DNA of 64,000 bases from Pegea sp. RAD2-039 (GCA_034620365.1 JAQGEQ010000332.1:62001-126000); one strand, 5' to 3'; positions 36,787-48,511 are shown, counted from the first letter of the stretch. Made by a program: numbers and translations. The notes: a model not told the origin generated them from the letters alone.

Positions 36787-38060
36787 TTGTCTTGATATAT
36801 TCTTGACGTAGTCTTGTCCGAATCTTGTCTTAGTCGTGTTCTATTTATAGTCCCCTTCCAGTTTTGTCCTAGTCGTGTCCTAGTCTTGTCTTAGTCTTGT
36901 CCTAGTCTTGTCCTAGTCTTGTCCTAGTCTTGTCCTAGTCTTGTCCTAGTCTTGTCCTAGTCTTGTCCTAGTCTTGTCCTAGTCTTGTCCTAGTCTTGTC
37001 CTAGTCTTGTCCCAGTCTTGTCCTTGTCTTGTCCCAGTCTTGTCCTAGTCTTGTCCTGGTCTTGTCCTAGTCTTGTCCTAGTCTAGTCCTAGTCTTGTCC
37101 TAGTCTTGTCCTAGTCCTGTCCTAGTCCTGTCCTAGTCTTTTCCTAGTCTTGTCCTAGTCTTGTCCTAGTCTTGTCCTAGTCTTTTCCTAGTCTTGTCCT
37201 AGTCTTGTCCTAGTCTTGTCCTAGACTAGTCCTAGTCTTGTCGTAATCTTGTCCTAGTCCTGTCCTAGTCCTGTCCTAGTCTTGTCCTAGTCTTGTCCTA
37301 GTCTTGTCCTAGTCTTGTCCTAGTCTTGTCCTAGTCTTGTCCTAGTCTTGTCCTAGTCTTGTCCTAGTCTTGTCCTAGTCTTGTCCTAGTCTTGTCCTGG
37401 TCTTGTCCTAGTCTTGTCCTAGTCTTGTCCTAGTCTTGTCCTAGTCTTGTCCTAGTCTTGTCCTAGTCTTGTCCTAGTCTTGTCCTAGTCTTGTCCTAGT
37501 CTTGTCCTAGTCTTGTCCTAGTCTTGTCCTAGTCTTGTCCTAGTCTTGTCCTAGTCTTGTCCTAGTCTTGTCCTAGTCTTGTCCTAGTGTTGTCCTAGTC
37601 TTGTCCTAGTCTTGTCCTAGTCTTATCCTAGTCTTGTCCTAGTCTTGTCCTAGTCTTGTCCTAGTCTTGTCCTAGTCTTGTCCTAGTCTTGTCCTAGTCT
37701 TGTCCTAGTCTTGTCCTAGTCTTGTCCTAGTCTTGTCCTAGTCTTATCCTAGTCTTGTCCTAGTCTTGTCCTAATCTTGTCCTAGTCTTGTCCTAGTCTT
37801 GTCCTAGTCTTGTCCTAGTCTTGTCCTAGTCTTGTCCTAGTCTTGTCCTAGTCTTGTCCTAGTCTTGTCCTAGTCTTGTCCTAGTCTTGTCCTAGTCTTG
37901 TCCTAGTCTTGTCCTAGTCTTGTCCTAGTCTTGTCCTAGTCTTGTCCTAGTCTTGTCCTAGTCTTGTCCTAGTCTTGTCCTAGTCTTGTCCTAGTCTTGT
38001 CCTAGTCTTGTCCTAGTCTTGTCCTAGTCTTGTCCTAGTCTTGTCCTAGTTTGGTCCTAG
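36787..38060. repeat. Satellite B block 1 (11-bp monomer TCTTGTCCTAG)
   Basis: Opens with a ~95-bp variant junction (GTTGTCTTGATAT, GACGTAGTCTTG, TAGTCCCCTTCCAG), then about 105 copies with scattered variants such as CTGGTCTTG, CCCAG and TCCTGTCC. It ends TTTGGTCCTAGTATTC, switching back to A. TAG in each monomer puts stops in every plus frame. Confidence 0.97.
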
Positions 38061-38671
38061 TATTCTTGTATTCTTTTTGTATTCTTTTTGTATTCTTTTT
38101 GTATTCTTTTCGTATTCTTTTTGTATTCTTTTTGTATTCTTTTTGTATTCTTTTTGTATTCTGTTTGTATTCTTTTTGGATTCTTTTTGTCTTTTTTTTT
38201 ATTCTTTTTGTATTCTTTTTGTATTCTTTTCGTATTCTTTTTGTATTCTTTTTGTATTCTTTTTGTATTGTTTTTGTATTCTTTTTGTATTCTTTTTGTA
38301 TTCTTTTTGTATTCTTTTTGTATTTTTTTTGTATTCTATTTGTATTCTTTTTGTATTCTTTTTGTATTCTTTTTGTATTCTTTTTGTATTCTTTTTGTAT
38401 TCTTTTTGTATTCTTTTTGTATTCTTTTTGTATTCTTTTTGTATTCTTTTTGTATTCTGTTTGTATTCTTTTTGTATTCTATTTGTATTCTTTTTGTATT
38501 CTTTTTGTATTCTTTTTGTATTCTTTTTGTATTCTTTTTGTTTTCTTTTTGTATTCTTTTTGTATTCTTTTTGTATTCTTTTTGTATTCTTTTTGTATTC
38601 TTTTTGTATTCTTTTTGTATTCTTTTTGTATTCTTTTTGTATTCTTTTTGTAGTCTTTTTGCATTCTTTTT
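38061..38671. repeat. Satellite A block 2
   Basis: About 55 copies, with more variants than block 1 in its first 250 bp (TTTTCGTATTC twice, TTTGGATTC, a run of nine T). The CTGTTTG/CTATTTG marker pair recurs at 38457. It ends TAGTCTTTTTGCATTC before the junction. Confidence 0.97.
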
Positions 38672-41650
38672 GTTGTCTTGATATATTCTTGACGTAGTCT
38701 TGTCCGAATCTTGACTTAGTCGTGTTCTATTTATAGTCCCCTTCCAGTTTTGTCCTAGTCGTGTCCTAGTCTTGTCCTAGTCTTGTCCTAATCTTGTCCT
38801 AGTCTTGTCCTAGTCTTGTCCTAGTCTTGTCCTAGTCTTGTCCTAGTCTTGTCCTAGTCTTGTCCTAGTCTTGTCCTAGTCTTGTCCCAGTCTTGTCCTA
38901 GTCTTGTCCCAGTCTTGTCCTAGTCTTGTCCTGGTCTTGTCCTAGTCTTGTCTTAGTCTAGTCCTAGTCTTGTCCTAGTCTTGTCCTAGTCTTGTCCTAG
39001 TCCTGTCCTAGTCTTTTCCTAGTCTTGTCCTAGTCTTGTCCTAGTCTTGTCCTAGTCTTGTCCTAGTCTTGTCCTAGTCTTTTCCTAGTCTTGTCCTAGT
39101 CTTGTCCTATTCTTATCCTAGACTAGTCCTAGTCTTGTCGTAATCTTGTCCTAGTCCTGTCCTAGTCCTGTCCTAGTCTTGTCCTAGTCTTGTCCTAGTC
39201 TTGTCCTAGTCTTGTCCTAGTCTTGTCCTAGTCTTGTCCTGGTCTTGTCCTAGTCTTGTCCTAGTCTTGTCCTAGTCTTGTCCTAGTCTTGTCCTAGTCT
39301 TGTCCTAGTCTTGTCCTAGTCTTGTCCTAGTCTTGTCCTAGTCTTGTCCTAGTCTTGTCCTAGTCTTGTCCTAGTCTTGTCCTAGTCTTGTCCTAGTCTT
39401 GTCCTAGTCTTGTCCTAGTCTTGTCCTAGTCTTGTCCTAGTCTTGTCCTAGTCTTGTCCTAGTCTTGTCCTAGTCTTGTCCCAGTCTTGTCCTAGTCTTG
39501 TCCCAGTCTTGTCCTAGTCTTGTCCTGGTCTTGTCCTAGTCTTGTCTTAGTCTAGTCCTAGTCTTGTCCTAGTCTTGTCCTAGTCTTGTCCTAGTCCTGT
39601 CCTAGTCTTTTCCTAGTCTTGTCCTAGTCTTGTCCTAGTCTTGTCCTAGTCTTGTCCTGGTCTTGTCCTAGTCTTGTCCTAGTCTTGTCCTAGTCTTGTC
39701 CTAGTCTTGTCCTAGTCTTGTCCTAGTCTTGTCCTAGTCTTGTCCTAGTCTTGTCCTAGTCTTGTCCTATTCTTGTCCTAGTCTTGTCCTAGTCTTGTCC
39801 TAGTCTTGTCCTAGTCTTGTCATAATCCTGTCCTAGTCTTGTCGTAATCTTGTTCTAGTCTTGTCCTAGTATTGTCCTAGTTTTGTCCTAGTCTTGTCCT
39901 AGTCTTGTCCTAGTCTTGTCCTTGTCTTGTCCTAGTCTTTCCTAGTCTTTCCTAGTCTTTCCTAGTGTTTCCTAGTCTTGTCCTAGTCTTGTCCTAGTCT
40001 TGTCCTAGTCTTGTCATAGTGTTGTCCTAGTCTTGTTCTAGTCTTGTCCTAGTCTTGTCCTAGTCTTGTCCTAGTCTTGTCCTAGTCTTGTCCTAGTCTT
40101 GTCCTAGTCTTGTCCTAGTCTTGTCCTAGTCTTATCCTAGTCTTGTCCTAGTCTTGTCCTAGTCTTGTCCTAGTCCTGTCCTAGTCTTCTCCTAGTCTAG
40201 TCCTAGTCTTGTCCTAGTCTTGTCCTAGTCTTGTCCTAGTCTTGTCCTAGTCTTGTCCTAGTCTTGTCCTAGTCTTGTCCTAGTCTTGTCCTAGTCTTGA
40301 CCTTGTCTTGTCCTAGTCTTGTCCTAGTCTTGTCCTAGTCTTGTCCTAGTCTTGTCCTAGTCCTGTTCTAGTCTTCTCCTAGTCTAGTCCTAGTCTTGTC
40401 CTAGTCTTGTCCTAGTCTTGTCCTAGTCTTGTCCTAGTCTTGTCCTAGTCTTGTCCTAGTCTTGTCCTAGTCTTGTCCTAGTCTTGTCCTAGTCTTGTCC
40501 TAGTCTTGACCTTGTCTTGTCCTAGTCTTGTCCTAGTCTTGTCCTAGTCTTATCCTAGTCTTGTCGTAGTCTTGTCCTAGTCTTTTCCTAGTCTTGTCCT
40601 AGTCTTGTCCTAGTCTTGTCCTAGTCTTGTCCTAGTCTTGTCCTAGTCTTGTCCTAGTCTTGTCCTAGTCTTGTCCTAGTCTTGTCCTAGTCTTGTCCTA
40701 GTCTTGTCCTAGTCTTGTCCTAGTCTTGTCCTAGTCTTGTCCTAGTCTTGTCCTAGTCTTGTCCTAGTCTTGTCCTAGTCTTGTCCTAGTCTTGTCCTAG
40801 TCTTGTCCTAGTCTTGTCCTAGTCTTGTCCTAGTCTTGTCCTAGTCTTGTCCTAGTCTTGTCCTAGTCTTGTCCTAGTCTTGTCCTAGTCTTGACCTTGT
40901 CTTGTCCTAGTCTTGTCCTAGTCTTGTCCTAGTCTTATCCTAGTCTTGTCGTAGTCTTGTCCTAGTCTTTTCCTAGTCTTGTCCTAGTCTTGTCCTAGTC
41001 TTGTCCTAGTCTTGTCCTAGTCTTGTCCTAGTCTTGTCCTAGTCTTGTCCTAGTCTTGTCCTAGTCTTGTCCTAGTCTTGTCCTAGTCTTGTCCTAGTCT
41101 TGTCCTAGTCTTGTCCTAGTCTTGTCCTAGTCTTGTCCTAGTCTTGTCCTAGTCTTGTCCTAGTCTTGTCCTAGTCTTGTCCTAGTCTTGTCCTAGTCTT
41201 GTCCTAGTCTTGTCCTAGTCTTGTCCTAGTCTTGTCCTAGTCTTGTCCTAGTCTTGTCCTAGTCTTGTCCTAGTCTTGTCCTAGTCTTGTCCTAGTCTTG
41301 TCCTAGTCTTGTCCTAGTCTTGTCCTAGTCTTGTCCTAGTCTTGACCTTGTCTTGTCCTAGTCTTGTCGTAGTCTTGTCCTAGTCTTTTCCTAGTCTTGT
41401 CCTAGTCTTGTCCTAGTCTTGTCCTAGTCTTGTCCTAGTCTTGTCCTAGTCTTGTCCTAGTCTTGTCCTAGTCTTGTCCTAGTCTTGTCCTAGTCTTGTC
41501 CTAGTCTTGTCCAAGTCTTGTCCAAGTCTTGTCCTAGTCTTGTCCTAGTCTTGTCCTAGTCTTGTCCTAGTCTTGTCTTGTCCTAGTCTTGTCGTGTCCT
41601 AGTCTTGTCTTATCCTAGTCTTGTCCTAGTCTTGTCCTAGTCTTGCTCTA
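38672..41650. repeat. Satellite B block 2, longest block
   Basis: Junction copy at 38672-38766, then about 260 monomers. Internal higher-order copies: the CCCAG...CCTGGTC...CTAGTCC motif set at about 38886-38960 and again at about 39480-39555, and CTTGACCTTGTCTTG at about 40298, 40508, 40893 and 41343. It ends TTGCTCTAGTATTTTTG. Confidence 0.97.
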
Positions 41651-42054
41651 GTATTTTTGTATTCTTTTTGTATTCTTTTTGTATTCTTTTTGTATTCTTT
41701 TTGTATTCTTTTTGTATACTTTTTGTTTTCTTTTTGTATTCTTTTTGTATTCTTTTTGTATTCTTTTTGTATTCTTTCTGTATGCTTTTTGTATTCTTTT
41801 TGTATTCTTTTTGTATACTTTTTGTTTTCTTTTTGTATTCTTTTTGTATTCTTTTTGTATTCTTTTTGTATTCTTTTTGTATTCTTTTTGTATTCTTTTT
41901 GTATTCTTTTTGTATTCTTTTTGTATTCTTTTTGTATTCTTTTTGTATTCTTTTTGTAGTCTTTTTGTATTCTTTTTGTATTCTTTTTGTATTCTTTTTG
42001 TATTCTTTTTGTATTCTTTTTGTATTCTTTTTGTAGTCTTTTTGCATTCTTTTT
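41651..42054. repeat. Satellite A block 3
   Basis: About 37 copies. The variant TATACTTTTTGTTTTC occurs twice, 99 bp (nine monomers) apart. Ends with GCATTCTTTTTGTTGTC. Confidence 0.97.
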
Positions 42055-42228
42055 GTTGTCTTGTCATATTCTTGACGTAGTCTTGTCCGAATCTTGTCTT
42101 AGTCGTGTTCTATTCATAGTCCCCTTCCAGTTTTGTCCTAGTCGTGTCCTAGTCTTGTCTTAGTCTTGTCCTAGTCTTGTCTTATCCTAGTCTTGTCCTA
42201 GTCTTTTCCTAGTCTTGCTCTAGTATTT
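42055..42228. repeat. Satellite B block 3, short
   Basis: Almost all junction sequence: the ~95-bp junction in its CTTGTCATATT/CTATTCATAG subtype, then about seven B monomers and the TTGCTCTAG switch. Confidence 0.95.
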
Positions 42229-42736
42229 TTGTATTCTTTTTGTATTCTTTTTGTATTCTTTTTGTATTCTTTTTGTATTCTTTTTGTATTCTTTTTGTAT
42301 TCTTTTTGTATTCTTTTTGTATTCTTTTTGTATTCTTTTTGTATTCTTTTTGTATTCTTTTTGTATTCTTTTTGTATTCTTTTTGTATTCTTTTTGTATT
42401 CTTTTTGTATTCTTTTTGTATTCTTTTTGTATTCTGTTTGTATTCTTTTTGTATTCTATTTGTATTCTTTTTGTATTCTTTTTGTATTCTTTTTGTATTC
42501 TTTTTGTATTCTTTTTGTATTCTTTTTGTATTCTTTTTGTATTCTTTTTGTATTCTTTTTGTATTCTTTTTGTATTCTTTTTGTATTCTTTTTGTATTCT
42601 TTTTGTATTCTTTTTGTATTCTTTTTGTATTCTTTTTGTATTCTTTTTGTATTCTTTTTGTATTCTTTTTGTATTCTTTTTGTATTCTTTTTGTATTCTT
42701 TTTGTATTCTTTTTGTATTCTTTTTGCATTCTTTTT
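42229..42736. repeat. Satellite A block 4
   Basis: About 46 highly uniform copies with the CTGTTTG/CTATTTG marker pair at 42434. Confidence 0.97.
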
Positions 42737-42912
42737 GTTGTCTTGTCATATTCTTGACGTAGTCTTGTCCGAATCTTGTCTTAGTCGTGTTCTATTCATA
42801 GTCCCCTTCCAGTTTTGTCCTAGTCGTGTCCTAGTCTTGTCTTAGTCTTGTCCTAGTCTTGTCTTATCCTAGTCTTGTCCTAGTCTTGTCCTAGTCTCCT
42901 AGTCTTGCTCTA
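42737..42912. repeat. Satellite B block 4, short
   Basis: Near copy of block 3: the same junction subtype, about seven B monomers, then TTGCTCTAGTATTTTTG. Confidence 0.95.
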
Positions 42913-43316
42913 GTATTTTTGTATTCTTTTTGTATTCTTTTTGTATTCTTTTTGTATTCTTTTTGTATTCTTTTTGTATTCTTTTTGTATTCTTTTTGTA
43001 TTCTTTTTGTATTCTTTTTGTATTCTTTTTGTATTCTTTTTGTATTCTTTTTGTATTCTTTTTGTATTCTTTTTGTATTCTTTTTGTATTCTGTTTGTAT
43101 TCTTTTTGTATTCTATTTGTATTCTTTTTGTATTCTTTTTGTATTCTTTTTGTATTATTTTTGTATTCTTTTTGTATTCTTTTTGTATTCTTTTTGTATT
43201 CTTTTTGTATTCTTTTTGTATTCTTTTTGTATTCTTTTTGTATTCTTTTTGTATTCTTTTTGTATTCTTTTTGTATTCTTTTTGTATTCTTTTTGTAGTC
43301 TTTTTGCATTCTTTTT
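42913..43316. repeat. Satellite A block 5
   Basis: About 37 copies; marker pair at 43091 and one ATTATTTTTG variant at about 43155. Ends TAGTCTTTTTGCATTC. Confidence 0.97.
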
Positions 43317-44438
43317 GTTGTCTTGATATATTCTTGACGTAGTCTTGTCCGAATCTTGTCTTAGTCGTGTTCTATTTATAGTCCCCTTCCAGTTTTGTCC
43401 TAGTCGTGTCCTAGTCTTGTCTTAGTCTTGTCCTAGTCTTGTCTTAGTCTTGTCCTAGTCTTGTCCTAGTCTTGTCCTAGTCTTGTCCTAGTCTTGTCCT
43501 AGTCTTGTCCTAGTCTTGTCCTAGTCTTGTCCTAGTCTTGTCCTAGTCTTGTCCCAGTCTTGTCCTAGTCTTGTCCCAGTCTTGTCCTAGTCTTGTCCTG
43601 GTCTTGTCCTAGTCTTGTCTTAGTCTAGTCCTAGTCTTGTCCTAGTCTTGTCCTAGTCTTGTCCTAGTCCTGTCCTAGTCTTTTCCTAGTCTTGTCCTAG
43701 TCTTGTCCTAGTCTTGTCCTAGTCTTGTCCTAGTCTTGTCCTAGTCTTGTCCTAGTCTTGTCCTAGTCTTGTCCTAGTCTTGTCCTAGTCTTGTCCTAGT
43801 CTTATCCTAGTCTTGTCCTAGTCTTGTCCTAATCTTGTCCTAGTCTTGTCCTAGTCTTGTCCTAGTCTTGTCCTAGTCTTGTCCTAGTCTTGTCCTAGTC
43901 TTGTCCTAGTCTTGTCCTAGTCTTGTCCTAGTCTTGTCCTAGTCTGTCCTAGTCTAGTCCTAGTCTTGTCCTAGTCTTGTCCTAGTCTTGTCCTAGTCTT
44001 GTCCTAGTCTTGTCCTAGTCTTGTCCTAGTCTTGTCCTAGTCTTGTCCTAGTCTTGTCCTAGTCTTGTCCTATTCTTGTCCTAGTCTTGTCCTAGTCTTG
44101 TCCTAGTCTTGTCCTAGTCTTGTCCTAGTCTTGTCCTAGTCTTGTCCTAGTCTAGTGTCCTAATCTTGTCCTAGTCTTGTCCTAGTCTTGTCCTAGTCTT
44201 GTCCTAGTCTTGTCCTAGTCTTGTCCTAGTCTTGTCCTAGTCTTGTCCTAGTCTTGTCCTAGTCTTGTCCTAGTCTTGTCATAGTGTTGTCCTAGTCTTG
44301 TCCAAGTCTTGTCCTAGTCTTGTCCTAGTTTTGTCCTAGTCTTGTCCTAGTCTTGTCTTGTCCTAGTCTTGTCTTTTAGTCTTGTCTTGTCCTAGTCTTG
44401 TCTTATCCTAGTCTTGTCCTAGTCTTGTCCTAGTTTGC
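43317..44438. repeat. Satellite B block 5
   Basis: Junction of the CTTGATATATT/CTATTTATAG subtype, then about 92 monomers. The first 350 bp repeat the variant order seen after the junction at 38672. The end is more degenerate (CTTGTCTTTTAG, TTTGCTCTAG). Confidence 0.97.
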
Positions 44439-44822
44439 TCTAGTATTTTTGTATTCTTTTTGTATTCTTATTGTATTCTTTTTGTATTCTTTTTGTATTC
44501 TTTTTGTATTCTTTTTGTATTCTTTTTGTTTTCTTTTTGTATTCTTTTTGTATTCTTTTTGTATTCTTTTTGTATTCTTTTTGTATTTCTTTTTGTATTC
44601 TTTTTGTATTCTTTTTGTATTCTTTTTGTATTCTTTTTGTATTCTTTTTGTATTCTTTTTGTATTCTTTTTGTATTCTTTTTGTATTCTTTTTGTATTTT
44701 TTTTGTATTCTTTTTGTATCATTTTTGTATTCTTTTTGTATTCTTTTTCTATTCTTTTTGTATTCTTTTTGTATTCTTTTTGTATTCTTATTGTTTTTTT
44801 TTCGTATTCTTTTTGTATTCAG
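44439..44822. repeat. Satellite A block 6, degenerate end of array
   Basis: About 35 copies with increasing variation (a 12-bp monomer near 44585, CATTTTTG, TTTTTCTATTC, a long T run), as expected at the edge of an array. It ends abruptly at TTGTATTCAG, after which unique sequence starts. Confidence 0.95.
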
Positions 44823-46187
44823 GTAATAAACGTTTTTGGTGAAATACATACAATAAGATTTGAAATCTTTAATAAGTAAATTTATATAAAGGTGACAGAT
44901 ATACGGTTTCCTTACATTATAGGCAAGGTAAGCAGCTTTACACTGCAATGACTGACAATTTGTAGCTTGAAATTTATTTTTTAGTTAAATATGATATTTC
45001 ACTTAACAATGCTATAATAAAACCTCTTCCACTAATTCTAAGCAGTCACCTTGATGTGTAGAATAACAGTCAACTTTAATAGTTTCTTTTTCGTTTCTAA
45101 CCAAATGAAGCTCGAATGAAATATTAACTTCATAAATAATTTAATACTTTTATAGTTATGACTAATTAATTGATATTTCGTTAGAGGATATATAAACCAA
45201 AAATTCTTTTTAGATCGTTGTATTAAGAATTGGAAATTTTTATAGCATGCTGCCAATTTAAATTACAGGTTTTGATTACAAATTAAGTTAGATATCAAAT
45301 CAAATTTCAAATAGAATGCTTGAAGTAAACAAGAAAAACAAAAAACGGTACTATCAACAAATAAGAATAATTGAAAATCCATAATATCTATATGAGAATA
45401 GATTTATATTCAGAATTATGCCAGCGAAGCAGTTCATTTTTTTCATTAGATGCTTTCAGCCTAATCTTGTTTGAACAGTTTTTGTTTGCTTTTTTGTTTT
45501 TTTATCTATATACAAAAAATGTTAAAAAAATCTTTCATAATTATTTTTATAAAAGTTCAAATAACATTAAAACGTGTTTGGAAATAGCAGAAAGATAGAA
45601 TCATGAAAATTCTTCAGCGAAAATTGTTTTCAGTGTTTAACTTTTACTAACTTTTCATTTCGTCAGTTAATTAATATTTTTAAATTTTTACAATCGTTGT
45701 TATACAAAGTTTATTAGAAAATTATATTATTATAATGATAATTATTATTGTAAAAGCATTTTTATTACTAACTTCGTTGTTGAATTTTTCAGATTTACCC
45801 AAACCCTCAATCAATAATCTTAGGCTTTCATAAAATTTAGATGACTTTGTAAGCCTGCTCAGCTTTGGGTACAAGTCCTGCTTTGTCTCTGTATCGAATG
45901 GCTTTTCATTCGAACGTGTCCAATGACATCTGTATAATTATTTTTATCAAAGTTATTTTATTGTTACTAGTAAAGTAAATAAAAGATAAATCGAACAAAA
46001 ACTATTCGTGAATAAAGGTTTTCTTAAGCCATGAATAATAACTTTATATTTCAGATAAAAAAATTAATTGTAACCAAATCGATTGTATAATTAAACAGCA
46101 ACTTTGATTTTTCTTAGCTGAAAAGTAAACATTCTGGAGCAAGTTTCAATTTATTTTTTGAAAAGTTAACTTTTCAGCAATATAAAT
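44823..46187. other. Intergenic, no supported gene
   Basis: Unique AT-rich sequence. One 75-codon frame (45371-45598) has no recognisable domain. No continuation of the gene fragment left of the satellite was found. A degenerate SINE-like stretch is listed separately. Confidence 0.4.
45835..45925 (-). mobile_element. Possible degenerate SINE copy
   Basis: On the minus strand ACAAAGCAGGA, TACCCA and AGCTG occur in the same order as in the SINE at 53.8 kb. No clear B box or conserved body remains, so this is tentative. Confidence 0.2.
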
Positions 46188-48511
46188 CTATTTTAACCTT
46201 GAAGTAGAAGGTATATCTTCTGATGTTTCAGCTTCTGCATTTTGATTATTTTTCTGTACACCAAAATCCTCCAAACTGCCACTACCATATTTTTTATTAG
46301 GGTGTTTCTTGTTTCCCCATCTAACAAATGCAAAGCGTTAATAAATTACCTTTATTACAAAATTCGAGTTAAATAGGTTTTTAGTAAACTTTTTTTTCTA
46401 ATCTTAAATTATACAAAAATTATACAAAAGTTACAATACCTTAAAAAGACGTTTTAAAAAAATGAGAATTGGAAATACAGTAAGTATATAGTATAAGTAT
46501 CAAATATCATTCTAACTTAACTTAAGATAATGTTTTTATTACATTACTTAATGTTTCTTATTAAATCAATTGCATAATTATATTTATAATATTACACAAA
46601 AATAATTTTCTTTTATAGATGCAATTTGATCTAGTTCAGAGAAACTTTTATTTAAAAAAAAACTTCATAAAAGTTTTACCCAATTGGTTTTAAAAAAAGC
46701 GCTTCGTTCTTTCTTTGCATGCCTTGGTATTGACTTTCGCCGTTGTTTCTAAAAACGAATCGAAGTAAATTCTTAAGCAATTCTTAAGAAAACAACTAAT
46801 TAATAGTAAATAATAAAATACTAAACTTTGATTCTTTGCTTAGGACATTGTTTGTGATTTTTATTTTATTTTAAACTGATTTTAAACTAAAGCTTTCATA
46901 GAGCTTCTTATTAAACTAAGATTACAATTAATTTAGAAAAAAAAGTTTAATCATGTTTTAATCATCAATATCTATGATTGGTAAGGTAGAGAATAAAATT
47001 ATTTGAAGTCTAAAAAAAACAGAAGAATTTCAAAAGATTGTAGAAAGTTGTTCTGACCCGTCTTGTTCAAGGACTGCTTCTCTTTTGTCTTTATCAGATT
47101 TAAACCTGGAAAAATAAAGCAGAGCCTTTCACAAAGCAGCACAGATTATAAATAAACAAACCATGTGAAGATCCAGTTCTTTAGATGCTGTCCTTGTTGT
47201 TCTATTGTCAGCTCTGTATTAGTCCACAAAGGCGTAAACTTTTCATAGTACTGATGAAATAGTCAATATGATATTTTGGTGATGTTAATAAACAGATACT
47301 TACAAGTTTTAACTTTTCTACCCATTTTGGTCCGACGCACGAACAAACAGAACCATGCAGCTGATACGTGTAATGAAATGGTTTGAAATCTAAACTATGC
47401 TCTAAGGTGCCCAGGAATAGAATCTTGAATGAGTTCATCTTCTGACCAAAAAGTGTCAAATCAAATTCTATATACTCCGTTTCTATGAGTTCAGGTCTAA
47501 GATTGTATCGTATTGGTGAACTCATAAATGCGTTTGATTTGGTTTGTCCAAACGACCAAATATCATTTTGACGTAATAAAATATTTACTAGTTCCTCGGA
47601 TGAAACCTAAATTTACAATGATTTTGTTTAAGAATAGTCAAACAAGAAATAATTGATAATTATTCTTCGAATTTTATCTTACCTTATTCTTTTTTGAAGC
47701 TTTAAATTCAATTATGCTTCCGGTATCTCCAGTCTTTCGTACTTTAGTAAAGCAGAGCATTCTATCAAAATCCATCATAGCAATATCTTTGCTATTAAAG
47801 ATATTAATAAACATTTTTTCAGAGCAGTGTTCCAGGAAAAGAAGCAATACATTAATGAGTTCTTTTTCATCTCTGATAAAAATGATCTGTGTAATAGAGA
47901 ATGTTACTTGTATCATAATCTAATATTGTTTTATGCACCGCATCTATTTATATATAGTCTCTGTACATAGTTGAAGAAACAGTGAAAACTATTTCATCTT
48001 AATTAAAAGAAAACTTATTGAGTTTAAAAACACATCACACAAAAATTTCCACAAAACTAAAATCAATAAACTTTAATTTTGTTGCTTTATTTTCTTAAAA
48101 TGCTTAGACGTTTCCTAATTGAATTGCGCATAATTATGTTATTTTGCAATTCTTTCAATAATTATATCAGAATGTTTAATTAACTATGGAGTTTCACAAC
48201 TGAAACCATGCAAAAAATTATTAAGACTGTCAAATTAATTTTGTAATGCTAATGTTACAAATGTAATTTCACTTAAATTACATTAAATTTAATTTTAAAC
48301 TTAAAGAAATTATTTTGTCTTTAAGTTTAAGATAATGTATTTGAAATCAGCAGCTTAAATAATGATTTAGCTAAAAACGACCATCTAGATAAAAAAGTAT
48401 TAAAACCTCATGGATCCAGCTTCCATTGCTTTTTTGCCAGACATTAGAAATGATTTTATGCAAACTTTGGCGTTCACTCTTGGTGTTTTTAATATCTTTC
48501 AATTTAACCAT
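46188..48511 (-). CDS. Unknown-family protein M1, 293 residues, paralogue of M2
   Basis: Six exons on the minus strand: 48511-48407, 47886-47683, 47606-47304, 47250-47162, 47105-47058 and 46320-46188 (105, 204, 303, 89, 48 and 133 nt). All phases agree. The start Met aligns with that of M2. Conserved blocks shared with M2: ISNVW..SNGSW.HE in exon 1, the exon 2 opening FIRDEKEL...EHC with FDRMLCF.KVR, W-S-F-x-Q-T with SPIR and FG.KM.SFK in exon 3, and Y-E-x-FTP-x-W in exon 4. The end is polar and finishes ETSEDIPSTSRLK, also mirrored in M2. No signal peptide, membrane span or catalytic motif is visible. I do not recognise the domain; conserved Trp, Phe and Cys positions suggest a folded globular core of about 200 residues. 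Donor GTCAG in intron 5 is shared with M2 and supports that splice. Confidence 0.82.

Noticed and set aside
35456..36795. Three overlapping plus-strand open frames of 430-444 codons encoding hydrophobic repeats
   Set aside because: They are products of an 11-bp satellite without stops. All frames give the same peptide cycle and there is no independent start, splice or conservation signal.
41637..43309. Basic KEYKKNTKRIQ-type open frames on the minus strand of the satellite
   Set aside because: Reverse reading of the same 11-bp satellite; not genes.
35482..44822. CRISPR-like or telomere-like array
   Set aside because: There are no spacers between repeats, the unit is 11 bp and neither monomer matches TTAGGG- or TTAGGC-type telomere repeats.
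47037..47057. Stop codon near 47035 as the end of M1
   Set aside because: The shared GTCAG donor in M1 and M2 and the conserved final exon ending in SRLK in both genes show that splicing continues to 46188.
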